Assembly: GCF_013282665.1 (NCBI RefSeq)
Contig: NZ_CP054041.1
Coordinates: 1,064,501-1,128,500 of the forward strand
DNA: 64,000 bases
From: Listeria monocytogenes
GTDB taxonomy: Bacteria > Bacillota > Bacilli > Lactobacillales > Listeriaceae
Direction of reading: 5' to 3'
A program made the translations under genes and the position numbers. Of this stretch, positions 57,161-64,000 are shown one piece after another. The notes under the pieces were generated by a model. It did no database searches and had not been told where the DNA came from. It worked only from the letters and a program-made list of their open reading frames with translations. The first letter of the stretch is position 1. Every line of letters begins with the position of its first letter.

Positions 57161-57193
57161 ATTTCCCCCTCCAATCATATGTGTGGCGCTATT

Positions 57194-58195
57194 TTATAGT
57201 GATACTTCTTTCCCCTCAGCAATCGAACGTTCAATCGCATCTACTACTCGTAAGGAGTCATACGCTTCTTTTGGTGTAATAATTGATTTTGTGTTATTCG
57301 CAACGTTATTAATAAATGCCATTACTTCCTCAGCTAAGTCGCCGGAAACTTCGCCATTTGTGTAATACCAGTGTCTTGAATCAGGGTAAGAAACTCCTTT
57401 TTCACTAACAAAACGAACACCGTGATCGCATGAGTCTACATACGCTACGCCTTTTGTACCAACTAACTCTAGTTTGTCGTCAATGATGGTTGGCGAGTTT
57501 TCTGGCAAGACCCAGCAAGCTTCAAGGCAAGCAATTGCGCCATTTTCGTACGTAACAATGGCATAAATCACATCATTCATGCCGTATTCTTTTAGCAACA
57601 CACTGCGGCTTTTGGCGATAACTTTGACTGGCTCGCTATCCATGTACCAGTTGATATAGTCGATATCGTGAATCATTACGTGCATACTTAAATCAGAAGC
57701 ACCTATGTAACGCTTTGGCCCGGTAATTGGGCTGTTACGACGACAATAAAGATGAATAATATCACCCAATTCGCCGTTATCTAGGCGCTGTTTAATCATA
57801 TTAAAACGAGGATCAAATCTTAGTAAAAAGCCAACTGTAAACACTTTGTCGTAGTCTTTGGTTAGTTCATACATTGCTTTTCCGTCTTCGAGCTCTTTTG
57901 CGAGTGGTTTTTCGAGTAAAATATGTTTTTTGTATTTTACGGCTTCTTCCACGCAATCACGGTGCATATTATCAGGTAAAACAATGCTCACAGCTTCAAT
58001 CTCCGTATTTGCTAGAAGTTCGTGGTAGTCTTTGTATGCTTTGCACTGAAATTTTTCTGCCATTTCGGCACGTCTTTCATCGTTGTACTCACAAATTGCT
58101 ACTAATTCTACTTGCGGAAGTTTTTGGTAAATTTCTGCATGATACTGCCCCATTTGTCCAACGCCAATTACGCCAACTTTGATTTGCTTTGTCAT
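57194..58195 (-). CDS. Gfo/Idh/MocA-family oxidoreductase
   Basis: 333 residues. Rossmann NAD site VGVIGVGQMGQYHAEIYQ, the conserved EKPLA (LLEKPLAKEL, catalytic Lys) and a C-terminal dimerisation domain. It oxidises or epimerises a sugar or inositol with NAD(P). It begins one base after the nanE stop, so is tightly coupled to it. Confidence 0.9.
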   Translation of the reverse strand: MTKQIKVGVIGVGQMGQYHAEIYQKLPQVELVAICEYNDERRAEMAEKFQCKAYKDYHELLANTEIEAVSIVLPDNMHRDCVEEAVKYKKHILLEKPLAKELEDGKAMYELTKDYDKVFTVGFLLRFDPRFNMIKQRLDNGELGDIIHLYCRRNSPITGPKRYIGASDLSMHVMIHDIDYINWYMDSEPVKVIAKSRSVLLKEYGMNDVIYAIVTYENGAIACLEACWVLPENSPTIIDDKLELVGTKGVAYVDSCDHGVRFVSEKGVSYPDSRHWYYTNGEVSGDLAEEVMAFINNVANNTKSIITPKEAYDSLRVVDAIERSIAEGKEVSL

Positions 58196-58196
58196 A

Positions 58197-58910
58197 TCAC
58201 TTACCTCTTTCTTCTTGAATTTTTTGGATTTCGTTTGTAAAGCGGGTGGTTATTTCCTGTGGCCGAGTTACTGCGCCGCCAACAACAACGGCATAACAAC
58301 CTAACGTAAGAACTTGTCGTGCTTTACTAGGCGAGTCGATTTTCCCTTCTGCAATCACTGGACGCTTCGTACTTTTCAAAACTTCTTTCAAATGGGAGAA
58401 ATCGTCGTCGCTGATATTTTTATTCGCTGTTTCCTCAGTGTAGCCGTAAAGTGTTGTGCCAATTAAGTCGAAACCGAGGGAATCAGCGTAATAAACATCT
58501 TCAATACTGCCTGTATCTGCCATGAAAAGCGTGTTTGGAAACTCTTTTCGAATGGCGTTTAGTATGTCTTGTAGGTCTTCGTTATGTGGTCTTTTTCTCG
58601 TTGTCGCATCCATTGCAACAATTTCTACTCCCGTTTCACATATTTCTCTGACTTCTTTTAAAGTGGGTGTGATAAATACGTCCGAATCCGCATAGTCTTT
58701 TTTGTAAATGCCGATAATGGGGACGTCTACCTCACTTTGAATTGCACGAATATCTTTTGCCGTATTTGCTCGAATGCCAACAGCACCACCTTGAACTGCG
58801 GCCAGAGCCATTTTTGACATGATAAATGCACTATGAAGTGGTTCGTCTTCTAAAGCTTGGCAGGAAACCACTAACCCGCCTTTGATTTTTTTCATAACAG
58901 AATTGCCCAC
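58197..58910 (-). CDS. nanE: N-acetylmannosamine-6-phosphate 2-epimerase
   Basis: 237 residues from GTG at 58910 (GGAGG, 7-base spacing). NanE TIM-barrel motifs: GGLVVSCQALEDEPLHS, GAVGIRANTAKDI, MADTGSIEDVYYADSLG, VIAEGKIDSP and GCYAVVVGGAVTRP. It converts ManNAc-6-P to GlcNAc-6-P. First gene of a seven-gene operon (nanE, oxidoreductase, PTS EIICB, HAD, EIIA, ROK, rpiR), with a clear promoter and a cre site upstream. No sialate lyase (nanA) is present, so free ManNAc or a related sugar is the more likely input. Confidence 0.92.
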   Translation of the reverse strand: MGNSVMKKIKGGLVVSCQALEDEPLHSAFIMSKMALAAVQGGAVGIRANTAKDIRAIQSEVDVPIIGIYKKDYADSDVFITPTLKEVREICETGVEIVAMDATTRKRPHNEDLQDILNAIRKEFPNTLFMADTGSIEDVYYADSLGFDLIGTTLYGYTEETANKNISDDDFSHLKEVLKSTKRPVIAEGKIDSPSKARQVLTLGCYAVVVGGAVTRPQEITTRFTNEIQKIQEERGK

Positions 58911-58943
58911 TGATACTCCTCCTCTATACTGTGTTTCAGTGTA

Positions 58944-58959
58944 AAGTATGCGTTTTCAA
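58944..58959. promoter_or_regulatory. cre site (CcpA) at the start of the nanE operon
   Basis: On the - strand TTGAAAACGCATACTT matches WTGNAARCGNWWWCAW with one mismatch. It lies just downstream of the -10, over the expected transcription start, a classic roadblock position. Confidence 0.65.
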
Positions 58960-58963
58960 ACAG

Positions 58964-58992
58964 ACTATATCATAAGAAAATGATTTTATCAA
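58964..58992 (-). promoter_or_regulatory. SigA promoter of the nanE operon
   Basis: On the - strand TTGATA (58992-58987), 17 bases, TATAGT (58969-58964). Near-consensus with ideal spacing, about 55 bases before the nanE GTG. Confidence 0.75.
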
Positions 58993-59002
58993 TATCGATT
59001 AA

Positions 59003-59019
59003 ATGAAAATGATTTTCAT
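59003..59019. promoter_or_regulatory. Palindrome resembling a Fur/Per box upstream of the nanE promoter
   Basis: ATGAAAATGATTTTCAT is a perfect palindrome about a central G. It matches the 7-1-7 Fur pattern TGATAATNATTATCA at 12-13 of 14 positions. It ends 10 bases upstream of the -35, so could also be an activator or RpiR operator. Confidence 0.4.
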
Positions 59020-59075
59020 ATCTAGGTGTGGTTGCTTATGGAAACTAGCTTTAAAAAATGACGTTGCTGTTAAAA

Positions 59076-59108
59076 ATAAAAAGTCCTTTCGCTTGAAAGG
59101 ACTTTTTT
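59076..59108 (-). terminator. Terminator of rsmG
   Basis: AAAAAGTCCTTTC / GAAAGGACTTTTTT hairpin, just after the rsmG stop; it may also stop + strand transcription. Confidence 0.88.
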
Positions 59109-59111
59109 AAC

Positions 59112-59828
59112 TTATTCGATTGGTAATTTGTTGGGTGTTCCTGGTTTGCGCGGATATTTGTTGGGAGTTTCTTTTGTTTTTGTGATAACGTAAATATTGC
59201 GCTCGCTTTCTTCTACTGGTAGGGAGAAAGAGAAGTGTTCATCGACTTTTCCGCCAAATAATTTGATGGCTTTTTCGGCTGTTTGCAGCTCTTGTTCGGC
59301 TTGGGCTGCTTTCATTACAAGGAACGAACCGCCTTTTTTGACAAGTGGCATGCAAAGCTCGGATAATACGCTCATTCTTGCTACAGCACGTGCGGTTACA
59401 AGGTCGTATTTTTCGCGGTGCGCTTTGTTTTGACCAAATGTTTCAGCGCGATCATGATAAAAATGCACATCCGTTAGGCCTAATTTTTCTGCTAGCGCGT
59501 CAAGGAAAGTCATGCGTTTTTTTAAAGAATCCACGATGCTCACTTTTAAATGTGGGAAGCAGATTTTGATTGGGAGACTTGGAAAACCAGCGCCAGCCCC
59601 GACATCACAAATCGTATCGAACTTAATGAAATCAACATAAAATGCAGCTGATATGGAATCGTAAAAGTGCTTTAAGTACACTTCTTTTTCGTCGGTAATG
59701 GCCGTTAAATTCATTTTTTCGTTCCATTCTACTAACATTTCGAAGTAATCATGGAATTGTTTTAGTTGCGTGTCGCTTAATTCTATTCCTTTTTCAGCAA
59801 GTGCTGTTTGGAATTGTTCTGGGTTCAT
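59112..59828 (-). CDS. rsmG: 16S rRNA (guanine-527-N7)-methyltransferase
   Basis: 238 residues. [20 protein letters not shown] start, [23 protein letters not shown] site [15 protein letters not shown] and [15 protein letters not shown]. It methylates G527 of 16S rRNA. Ribosome site GAGGAAAAAAC. The 59829-59979 gap presumably carries its promoter; I see no gene there. Confidence 0.96.
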   Translation of the reverse strand: MNPEQFQTALAEKGIELSDTQLKQFHDYFEMLVEWNEKMNLTAITDEKEVYLKHFYDSISAAFYVDFIKFDTICDVGAGAGFPSLPIKICFPHLKVSIVDSLKKRMTFLDALAEKLGLTDVHFYHDRAETFGQNKAHREKYDLVTARAVARMSVLSELCMPLVKKGGSFLVMKAAQAEQELQTAEKAIKLFGGKVDEHFSFSLPVEESERNIYVITKTKETPNKYPRKPGTPNKLPIE

Positions 59829-59979
59829 GTTTTTTCCTCACTTTATTATCGCGATTTTGCCATGTTTAGGATGTTGGAACGTGTTGGTTTATACTTTTAA
59901 ACTGGCTTATACCGTATATTTTAGCTCATTATTTTCAAGTATAAGTATTTTCGTCCTTTTTAGCAAGTTCGTATTACGT

Positions 59980-60246
59980 TTAACAATGATCGAACTTGTT
60001 GGCATTCTCTTTAAAACTCACTTTGGCCTTTGTAACCCATTTGCCTTTTGCGGTAGTGGAAAGCCCGTCTATGTAACTTGTACAATTGCTTTTTATATCT
60101 TCTATTTTGTCCTGCTTCATCATTTTTAACATTTGCTTGCGGTTTTCTGACGCGGTGTAGGTTTGTCTAGCCACAAACATCCAAATAAGGTTTATTTCTA
60201 GGCTTTTTCGTGACTCCAACAAATCCGCTCTTAATTTATCTATCAT
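59980..60246 (-). CDS. Small helical partner of the T7-secreted lipase (TlaB-like)
   Basis: About 88 residues from the ATG at 60246, five bases after the stop of the previous gene; a GTG at 60258 overlapping it is the alternative start. All-helical and charged (LRADLLESRKSLEINLIWMF, KMMKQDKIEDIKSNCTSYID), no signal peptide, WxG100-like size. Third gene of the lipase operon. By analogy to Staphylococcus aureus TlaA/TlaB it may bind the lipase's C-terminal helices and target it to the type VII secretion system. Confidence 0.6.
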   Translation of the reverse strand: MIDKLRADLLESRKSLEINLIWMFVARQTYTASENRKQMLKMMKQDKIEDIKSNCTSYIDGLSTTAKGKWVTKAKVSFKENANKFDHC

Positions 60247-60250
60247 GGTA

Positions 60251-60613
60251 TCAATCACGTTCCTTTTTCAGCTGATGTAGTTCTTCTTCATAAGCAGTCA
60301 CTTGCTTCTTATAAAGGGTTTGGTGTTCTTCGGACTCATTTTCTAAATGTGTTACTGTCTTTTTTACCATCCATTCGCCTTCTTCTTGGATAGAACTGAT
60401 TAAATGGTAGGCTTTTGGTAAATCTTCTGATGCGTCATAATCTCTTTTTTGATAGATATACCTGATTTTTTCAGAAAGATTTTCAAGTTCTTGTTTAAAA
60501 CGCCATTTTTCTTGGAATGCGTCGTCCATCGCTTCGTCTAATTGTCGTCTTTTTCTATTAAACGCTTCATCCAAATTTTCTAGTTTTAGCAATAGTTGTC
60601 TTTGTTTATCCAT
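60251..60613 (-). CDS. Helical coiled-coil partner of the T7-secreted lipase (TlaA-like, DUF3958-like)
   Basis: 120 residues, continuous charged helices (LENLDEAFNRKRRQLDEAMD, FKQELENLSEKIRYIYQKRD, TAYEEELHQLKKERD) with no signal or membrane segment. The ATG lies within the end of the lipase gene (8-base overlap), with GGGAG upstream, so the two are translationally coupled. The size and coiled-coil character match the small helical partners that accompany LXG-type effectors. Confidence 0.65.
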   Translation of the reverse strand: MDKQRQLLLKLENLDEAFNRKRRQLDEAMDDAFQEKWRFKQELENLSEKIRYIYQKRDYDASEDLPKAYHLISSIQEEGEWMVKKTVTHLENESEEHQTLYKKQVTAYEEELHQLKKERD

Positions 60614-61889
60614 ACATGCTCCCTATTTGTTTGGCTAATTCTTGGTCGGTTTTTAGCTGGCTTTTTATGGCTTCGTTGATTTGTACTAGCAATTTATCAT
60701 ATTCTTGTTCTATTTTGGTTGCTTCGGCTAATGATTTTTCGCAGTCTTGCACTGTGTCTATCACAATTTTTGATTCTGTTACATTGCCAAGTGCGAGCGC
60801 GTTTAGGATTTCTGATTCAGATAGCTTGGAACCGATGTCTCTTGCGTCTGAAAGTGTGTCCCGCCACAACTCTTCGGCGTTCTCGATTGCTTTATCAAAC
60901 ATATCTTTTAAGTCTTTTATTTCGCCTTGAATCGTTTGCTTCATTCCTTGTGTAATCGCGAGCCCCTCTGCCGCATCTAAGAATATTTCTTCCGATGAAG
61001 ATAGGGCGCCACCACTTTTTGAAAAACTGGTTCGCATGATATTGATTGCTGCTAATTGCTGGGCTGTTGCGTATTTGGCTAATCGCAAGCTTCCTTCTTT
61101 ATTTGTTAGGACATTTCCATCTTCATCGAATTGATAACCACCCCACATATGCTGCTCAACCATACCAGCTTTTTTCGACTCAACCTCTATTAAATGACCA
61201 ATTGCCGGGTCTCCGATACCATAACCAATTGGCACATAATCCTTCCTATCAACAAAATTAAATAATCTATCTAAAGCGTTTATTGCTTTTACGGTATCTT
61301 GTTGTTTTGGCGTTAGATTGGAGTAGATATTCGGACCTTGGTAGAAGAAACCCCCGCTGATGCGTTTGATGTCTTTTTTATCTAAGTCTGCGATAGCGTA
61401 CTGGGCGTTCATGGAGCCTAGAGAATGACCGTATACGTAGATTTGAGCGTTTGGGTAGAGTTTCATGGTTTGTTTTAAGGTTTCTGCGGAGGTTTTTAGT
61501 TGGGGTGTTACTGTGGATCCTCCGCCATTTGTGATTTGGACTGCGGTTGGAATATCATTACTTAACCAGTCCTTCCTCACATCTTTATAATCTGGATGTT
61601 TTGGAACATTAAGGTTTCCATTAGCAGGTGCCGTAGAGCCTTTGTAAAGGATTGTTAGTTCTTTTACTTTGTTTCTTTCGCTGATGGAGGCTGTGGGTGG
61701 CGTGTATTTGTCTGTGATGATGTAGGATTGTTCCCCGGTTGATTTGTTGTTGATTTTTTGGGATACGATTCCGATGGTTTTAATCCCCCCATTAGTTGCG
61801 GGAATATTTACTGCTTCACCCGATTTCATTTTATGATATTCTTTTTCTGCTAACTTAACTCTTTCTTGATCTGTATGAGATTGACTCAT
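60606..61889 (-). CDS. T7SS-type lipase toxin with C-terminal targeting domain (TslA-like, reverse LXG)
   Basis: 427 residues. The N-terminal alpha/beta hydrolase (about 1-290) has the lipase elbow YGHSLGSMNAQYA (Ser156). Candidate Asp214 or 217 (FVDRKDYVP) and His232 or 247 could complete the triad. The C-terminal 130 residues are helical (TESKIVIDTVQDCEKSLAEA, YDKLLVQINEAIKSQL), like an LXG domain placed at the wrong end. This is the arrangement of the S. aureus type VII lipase TslA. No signal peptide. Its ATG overlaps the stop of a DUF1310 gene by 4 bases (ATGA); two helical partner genes follow with 8-base and near overlaps. Function as an antibacterial lipase is inferred. Confidence 0.75.
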   Translation of the reverse strand: MSQSHTDQERVKLAEKEYHKMKSGEAVNIPATNGGIKTIGIVSQKINNKSTGEQSYIITDKYTPPTASISERNKVKELTILYKGSTAPANGNLNVPKHPDYKDVRKDWLSNDIPTAVQITNGGGSTVTPQLKTSAETLKQTMKLYPNAQIYVYGHSLGSMNAQYAIADLDKKDIKRISGGFFYQGPNIYSNLTPKQQDTVKAINALDRLFNFVDRKDYVPIGYGIGDPAIGHLIEVESKKAGMVEQHMWGGYQFDEDGNVLTNKEGSLRLAKYATAQQLAAINIMRTSFSKSGGALSSSEEIFLDAAEGLAITQGMKQTIQGEIKDLKDMFDKAIENAEELWRDTLSDARDIGSKLSESEILNALALGNVTESKIVIDTVQDCEKSLAEATKIEQEYDKLLVQINEAIKSQLKTDQELAKQIGSMYG

Positions 61890-62278
61890 TTGTATCCCTC
61901 CAAAAGCCCTAATCTTCTTGTAAGCTCTTTAGAAATACTAGCGCCACCGCCTTTTAGACTTCCGTTATGTTTATTCAAAGTGTATGTTAACTTCAAAGCA
62001 GGATCCTTGTTAATAACTAATGTAACTATAATTCCGCCCATTGGATTAGACTCTATACTTTCCTCCTCAACTTCATATGACTGAATTATACCTTCTTTTG
62101 TGAATGCTTTTGTATCAATAAGTTTTATATCATCATTGAATACTTCTTTTGCTTCATCACTATAAACCACTTTCTTCATTTCTTCGTTTAATTTCTCTTC
62201 ATCCATATAGAATTTCACCCCTAAACCAAAAATGGTTATTACTGTAATTCCTAGTATTATTATCCATCTCTTTTTCAA
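61886..62278 (-). CDS. DUF1310 membrane-anchored protein 1 (candidate lipase immunity)
   Basis: 130 residues: N-terminal KKRW, one membrane helix (IIILGITVITIFGLGVKFYM), then an extracellular domain of one long helix and beta strands (FTKEGIIQSYEVEEES, NPMGGIIVTLVINKD). It matches DUF1310, a Listeria family. Its stop overlaps the lipase start (ATGA), which couples the two. In S. aureus the TslA immunity proteins (TilA) are also small, membrane-attached, cystatin-like and multicopy, so this is the best immunity candidate. Confidence 0.75.
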   Translation of the reverse strand: MKKRWIIILGITVITIFGLGVKFYMDEEKLNEEMKKVVYSDEAKEVFNDDIKLIDTKAFTKEGIIQSYEVEEESIESNPMGGIIVTLVINKDPALKLTYTLNKHNGSLKGGGASISKELTRRLGLLEGYK

Positions 62279-62406
62279 CTCTCCACCTCAGTATGTATGC
62301 TTTTTATTTGTAGGTCTATTTTATCACATGTCAGAAATTTTCACTTTCTTTTTTTTCAGTCTTTTAACGTTTGTTTAATTTCTTAGTTAGTATTGGCTGG
62401 ACTATC

Positions 62407-62793
62407 TTAACTCCCCTTAAGTTCCAATTTCTTTGTAAGCTCCTTAGAGATGCTAGCACTCCCACCATCCAATTTGCCATTATATTTTCCCAAAGTATAA
62501 GTAATATACCACTCTAAATCCTTATTTATAATTAAAGTAACATTGATTCCTCCCATTGGATTTCTCACTATACTTTCTTTATTAATTTCATATGATTGAA
62601 TTATACCTTCTTTCGTGAATGCTTTTGCATCCAAGTTTGTCAGCCTCTTTTCGAATACTTCTTTTGCTTCATCACTATAAACTGCATTCATCATTTCTTC
62701 GTTTAATTTCTCTTCATCCATATAGAATTTTACCCCTAAACCCAAAATGGTCATCACTGTAATTCCTAGTACTATTACCCATCTCTTTTTCAA
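62407..62793 (-). CDS. DUF1310 membrane-anchored protein 2
   Basis: 128 residues, paralogue of the protein at 61886: the same helix (IVLGITVMTILGLGVKFYM), DEEKLNEEMMNAVYSDEAKE and NPMGGINVTLIINKD. It differs at the C-terminus (TYTLGKYNGKLDGGSASIS). It has its own GAGGTGGAG ribosome site and a promoter-like upstream segment. Separated by about 130 bases from the next copy. Confidence 0.78.
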   Translation of the reverse strand: MKKRWVIVLGITVMTILGLGVKFYMDEEKLNEEMMNAVYSDEAKEVFEKRLTNLDAKAFTKEGIIQSYEINKESIVRNPMGGINVTLIINKDLEWYITYTLGKYNGKLDGGSASISKELTKKLELKGS

Positions 62794-62908
62794 CGCTCCA
62801 CCTCTGTTGTAAGACCTTTTCTCTGCAGGTCTATTTTATCATTTGTTAGATTTTTTCAGTCTTTTTTAAAATCAATGATTAGTATTGGCGTAATTCATTA
62901 ACTCTCTT

Positions 62909-63286
62909 CTAGTCCATAAGAAGTTTATCAAGATTTCCCGATGTAACTGAAGCTCCACCGCTCAATTCTCCATTAAAATTGTTCATAGTATATTTTATAT
63001 ATAATTCTGGATTTCCGTTTATAATTAAAGTGACATTGATTCCTCCCATTGGATTCTCCTTTATACTTTTCTGATCTATTTCATACGATTGAATTACACC
63101 TTTTTCTGTAAAAGCATCTGCATCCGCGGCTTTCAATCTAACTTCAAATACCTTTTTCGCTCCATCACTATAAACCACATTCATCATTTCTTTATTTAAT
63201 TTCTCTTCATCCATATAGAATTTTACTCCTAAACCAAAAATGGTCATTACTGTAATTCCTAGTACTATTACCCATCTCTTTTTCAA
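62909..63286 (-). CDS. DUF1310 membrane-anchored protein 3
   Basis: 125 residues. Same anchor and core (DEEKLNKEMMNVVYSDGAKK, VRLKAADADAFTEKGVIQSY, NPMGGINVTLIINGN). Its last 12 residues are diverged (SGNLDKLLMD replaces the usual SISxKLxxLLG). Its upstream segment carries TATAAT. Confidence 0.76.
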   Translation of the reverse strand: MKKRWVIVLGITVMTIFGLGVKFYMDEEKLNKEMMNVVYSDGAKKVFEVRLKAADADAFTEKGVIQSYEIDQKSIKENPMGGINVTLIINGNPELYIKYTMNNFNGELSGGASVTSGNLDKLLMD

Positions 63287-63384
63287 CTCTTCACCTCTGT
63301 TGTATGACTTCTTATCTATAGGTCAGTTTTATTATATATAAGAATTTTTTGCCTTCTTTTTTCAGTTTTTTTTGCTTATTTATT

Positions 63385-63768
63385 TTACTTCCAAATACCT
63401 AATAGTTTTGCAAGTTTTTCAGAGATACTTGCTCCTCCGCACCTTAGTTGTCCATTAAATTTGTCCATAGTATATTCTATATCCATCTCTGAATCATTAT
63501 TTATTATTAACTCGACATTGATTCCTCCCATTGGATTTTTCTTTATACTTTTCTTATCTATTTCATACGATTGAATTACACCTTTTTCTGTAAAAACATC
63601 TGCATCCGCGGCTTTCAATCTGACTTCAAATACCTTTTTCGCTTCATCACTATAAATCACATTCGTCATTTCTTTATTCATTTTCTCTTCATCCATATAG
63701 AATTTTACTCCTAAACCAAAAATAATCATTATTACAATTCCAAATAGTATTATCAATTTCTTTTTCAA
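63385..63768 (-). CDS. DUF1310 membrane-anchored protein 4
   Basis: 127 residues. N-terminal KKKLIILFGIVIMIIFGLGV, then DEEKMNKEMTNVIYSDEAKK, VRLKAADADVFTEKGVIQSY and NPMGGINVELIIN. It is closest to copy 3 in the middle segment. It has a GAGGTGAA ribosome site and TATAAT in the upstream repeat. Confidence 0.76.
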   Translation of the reverse strand: MKKKLIILFGIVIMIIFGLGVKFYMDEEKMNKEMTNVIYSDEAKKVFEVRLKAADADVFTEKGVIQSYEIDKKSIKKNPMGGINVELIINNDSEMDIEYTMDKFNGQLRCGGASISEKLAKLLGIWK

Positions 63769-63856
63769 ATCTTCACCTCTGCTGTAAGCCTTTTTATCTA
63801 TGGGTTAGTTTTATTATATGTTAGAAATTTTCGTCTTCTTTTTTCAGTCTTTTTGC

Positions 63857-64000
63857 TTATTTATTTTCTTCCCAACGTCCTAACAGCTTGGAAAGTTTTC
63901 CAGCTATACTTGCGCTTCCACACTCTAATTTGCCATTAAATTTATCCAAAGTGTATTTTATATACAATTCTGGATTTTCGTTTATGATTACCGTAACATT
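63857..64000 (-). CDS. DUF1310 protein 5, C-terminal part (cut by window edge)
   Basis: Frame open to the window edge, reading NVTVIINENPELYIKYTL, then DKFNGKLECGSASIAGKLSK and a TAA at 63857. It matches the C-terminal half of the other copies. The array evidently continues to the right of this window. Confidence 0.7.
   Translation of the reverse strand, partial: NVTVIINENPELYIKYTLDKFNGKLECGSASIAGKLSKLLGRWEENK

Larger units (their letters stand above)
61886..64000 (-). repeat. Tandem array of five or more DUF1310 genes
   Basis: Four complete paralogues (61886, 62407, 62909, 63385) and a partial fifth (63857 to the edge) repeat about every 480-570 bases. The conserved core includes VKFYMDEEK, VYSDEAK(K/E)VF, IQSYEI and NPMGGI(N/I)V. 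The 60 bases before each start are also alike (for example GATAAAATAGACCT or TATAATAAAACT on the - strand, and GAGGTG), so gene and upstream region were duplicated together. Confidence 0.85.

Overview
This 64 kb window looks like a chromosome segment of Listeria (Firmicutes, low GC). The evidence is the bifunctional glutathione synthase gshF, the soj/spo0J (parA/parB) and noc genes, six perfect 16-bp parS palindromes, DUF1310 proteins, and a gene order that I recall from the origin-proximal left arm of Listeria chromosomes (ABC exporter pair, dacA, topB, recQ, guaB, gshF, ychF, kat, parB-parA, noc, rsmG). Several blocks I associate with L. monocytogenes EGD-e (the region after gshF, the genes between ychF and kat, the bvr genes) are absent, so this may be another Listeria species or a divergent lineage. 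That species inference rests on memory, not on a search.

Layout. (1) 1-3382: heterodimeric ABC exporter on the + strand, its first subunit cut by the window edge. (2) 3385-17984, - strand: a WapA/Rhs-type YD-repeat toxin locus. It has a membrane-anchored accessory protein, a WapA polypeptide of about 3,100 residues interrupted by one in-frame TAA, its immunity gene, and then an array of orphan toxin C-termini and immunity genes (a degenerate type-28-like toxin with immunity, an unknown, a TNT-like toxin with immunity, a lysine-rich-linker toxin with immunity, a barstar-like gene, a truncated fragment). (3) 18.3-20.2 kb: duplicated and decayed tails of dacA and of the ABC exporter gene, a secreted beta-rich protein and a small membrane protein. 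(4) 20.2-31.6 kb, - strand housekeeping: dacA, CocE/NonD hydrolase, topB, recQ, guaB, macrodomain protein, ABC-F protein. (5) 32-36.5 kb: beta-glucoside PTS operon with GH1 and ROK kinase, facing a convergent rpiR. (6) 37-42.6 kb: DUF1129 membrane protein, a two-gene ABC system, gshF. (7) 42.8-45.5 kb: small accessory block with an uORF plus MFS efflux gene, a membrane protein and a SUKH-like immunity protein. (8) 45.6-52.7 kb: ychF, catalase with a PerR box, DUF951, parB-parA, an XRE-type regulator, noc. (9) 52.8-58.9 kb: seven-gene amino-sugar/PTS operon from nanE to rpiR, with a strong promoter and a cre site. (10) 59.1-64 kb: rsmG, then a type VII secretion lipase-toxin locus. This consists of a lipase with a C-terminal helical targeting region, two small helical partners, and a tandem array of at least five DUF1310 membrane proteins as candidate immunity proteins, the array running off the window.

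Two contact-dependent or secreted toxin systems (WapA and the reverse-LXG lipase) thus lie within the ParB-loaded origin domain. The most notable points are the TslA-like lipase cluster with its multicopy candidate immunity array, the WapA orphan-cassette array with a shared lysine-rich recombination arm, the single stop codon splitting wapA, and the duplicated ABC/dacA tails next to the WapA island.
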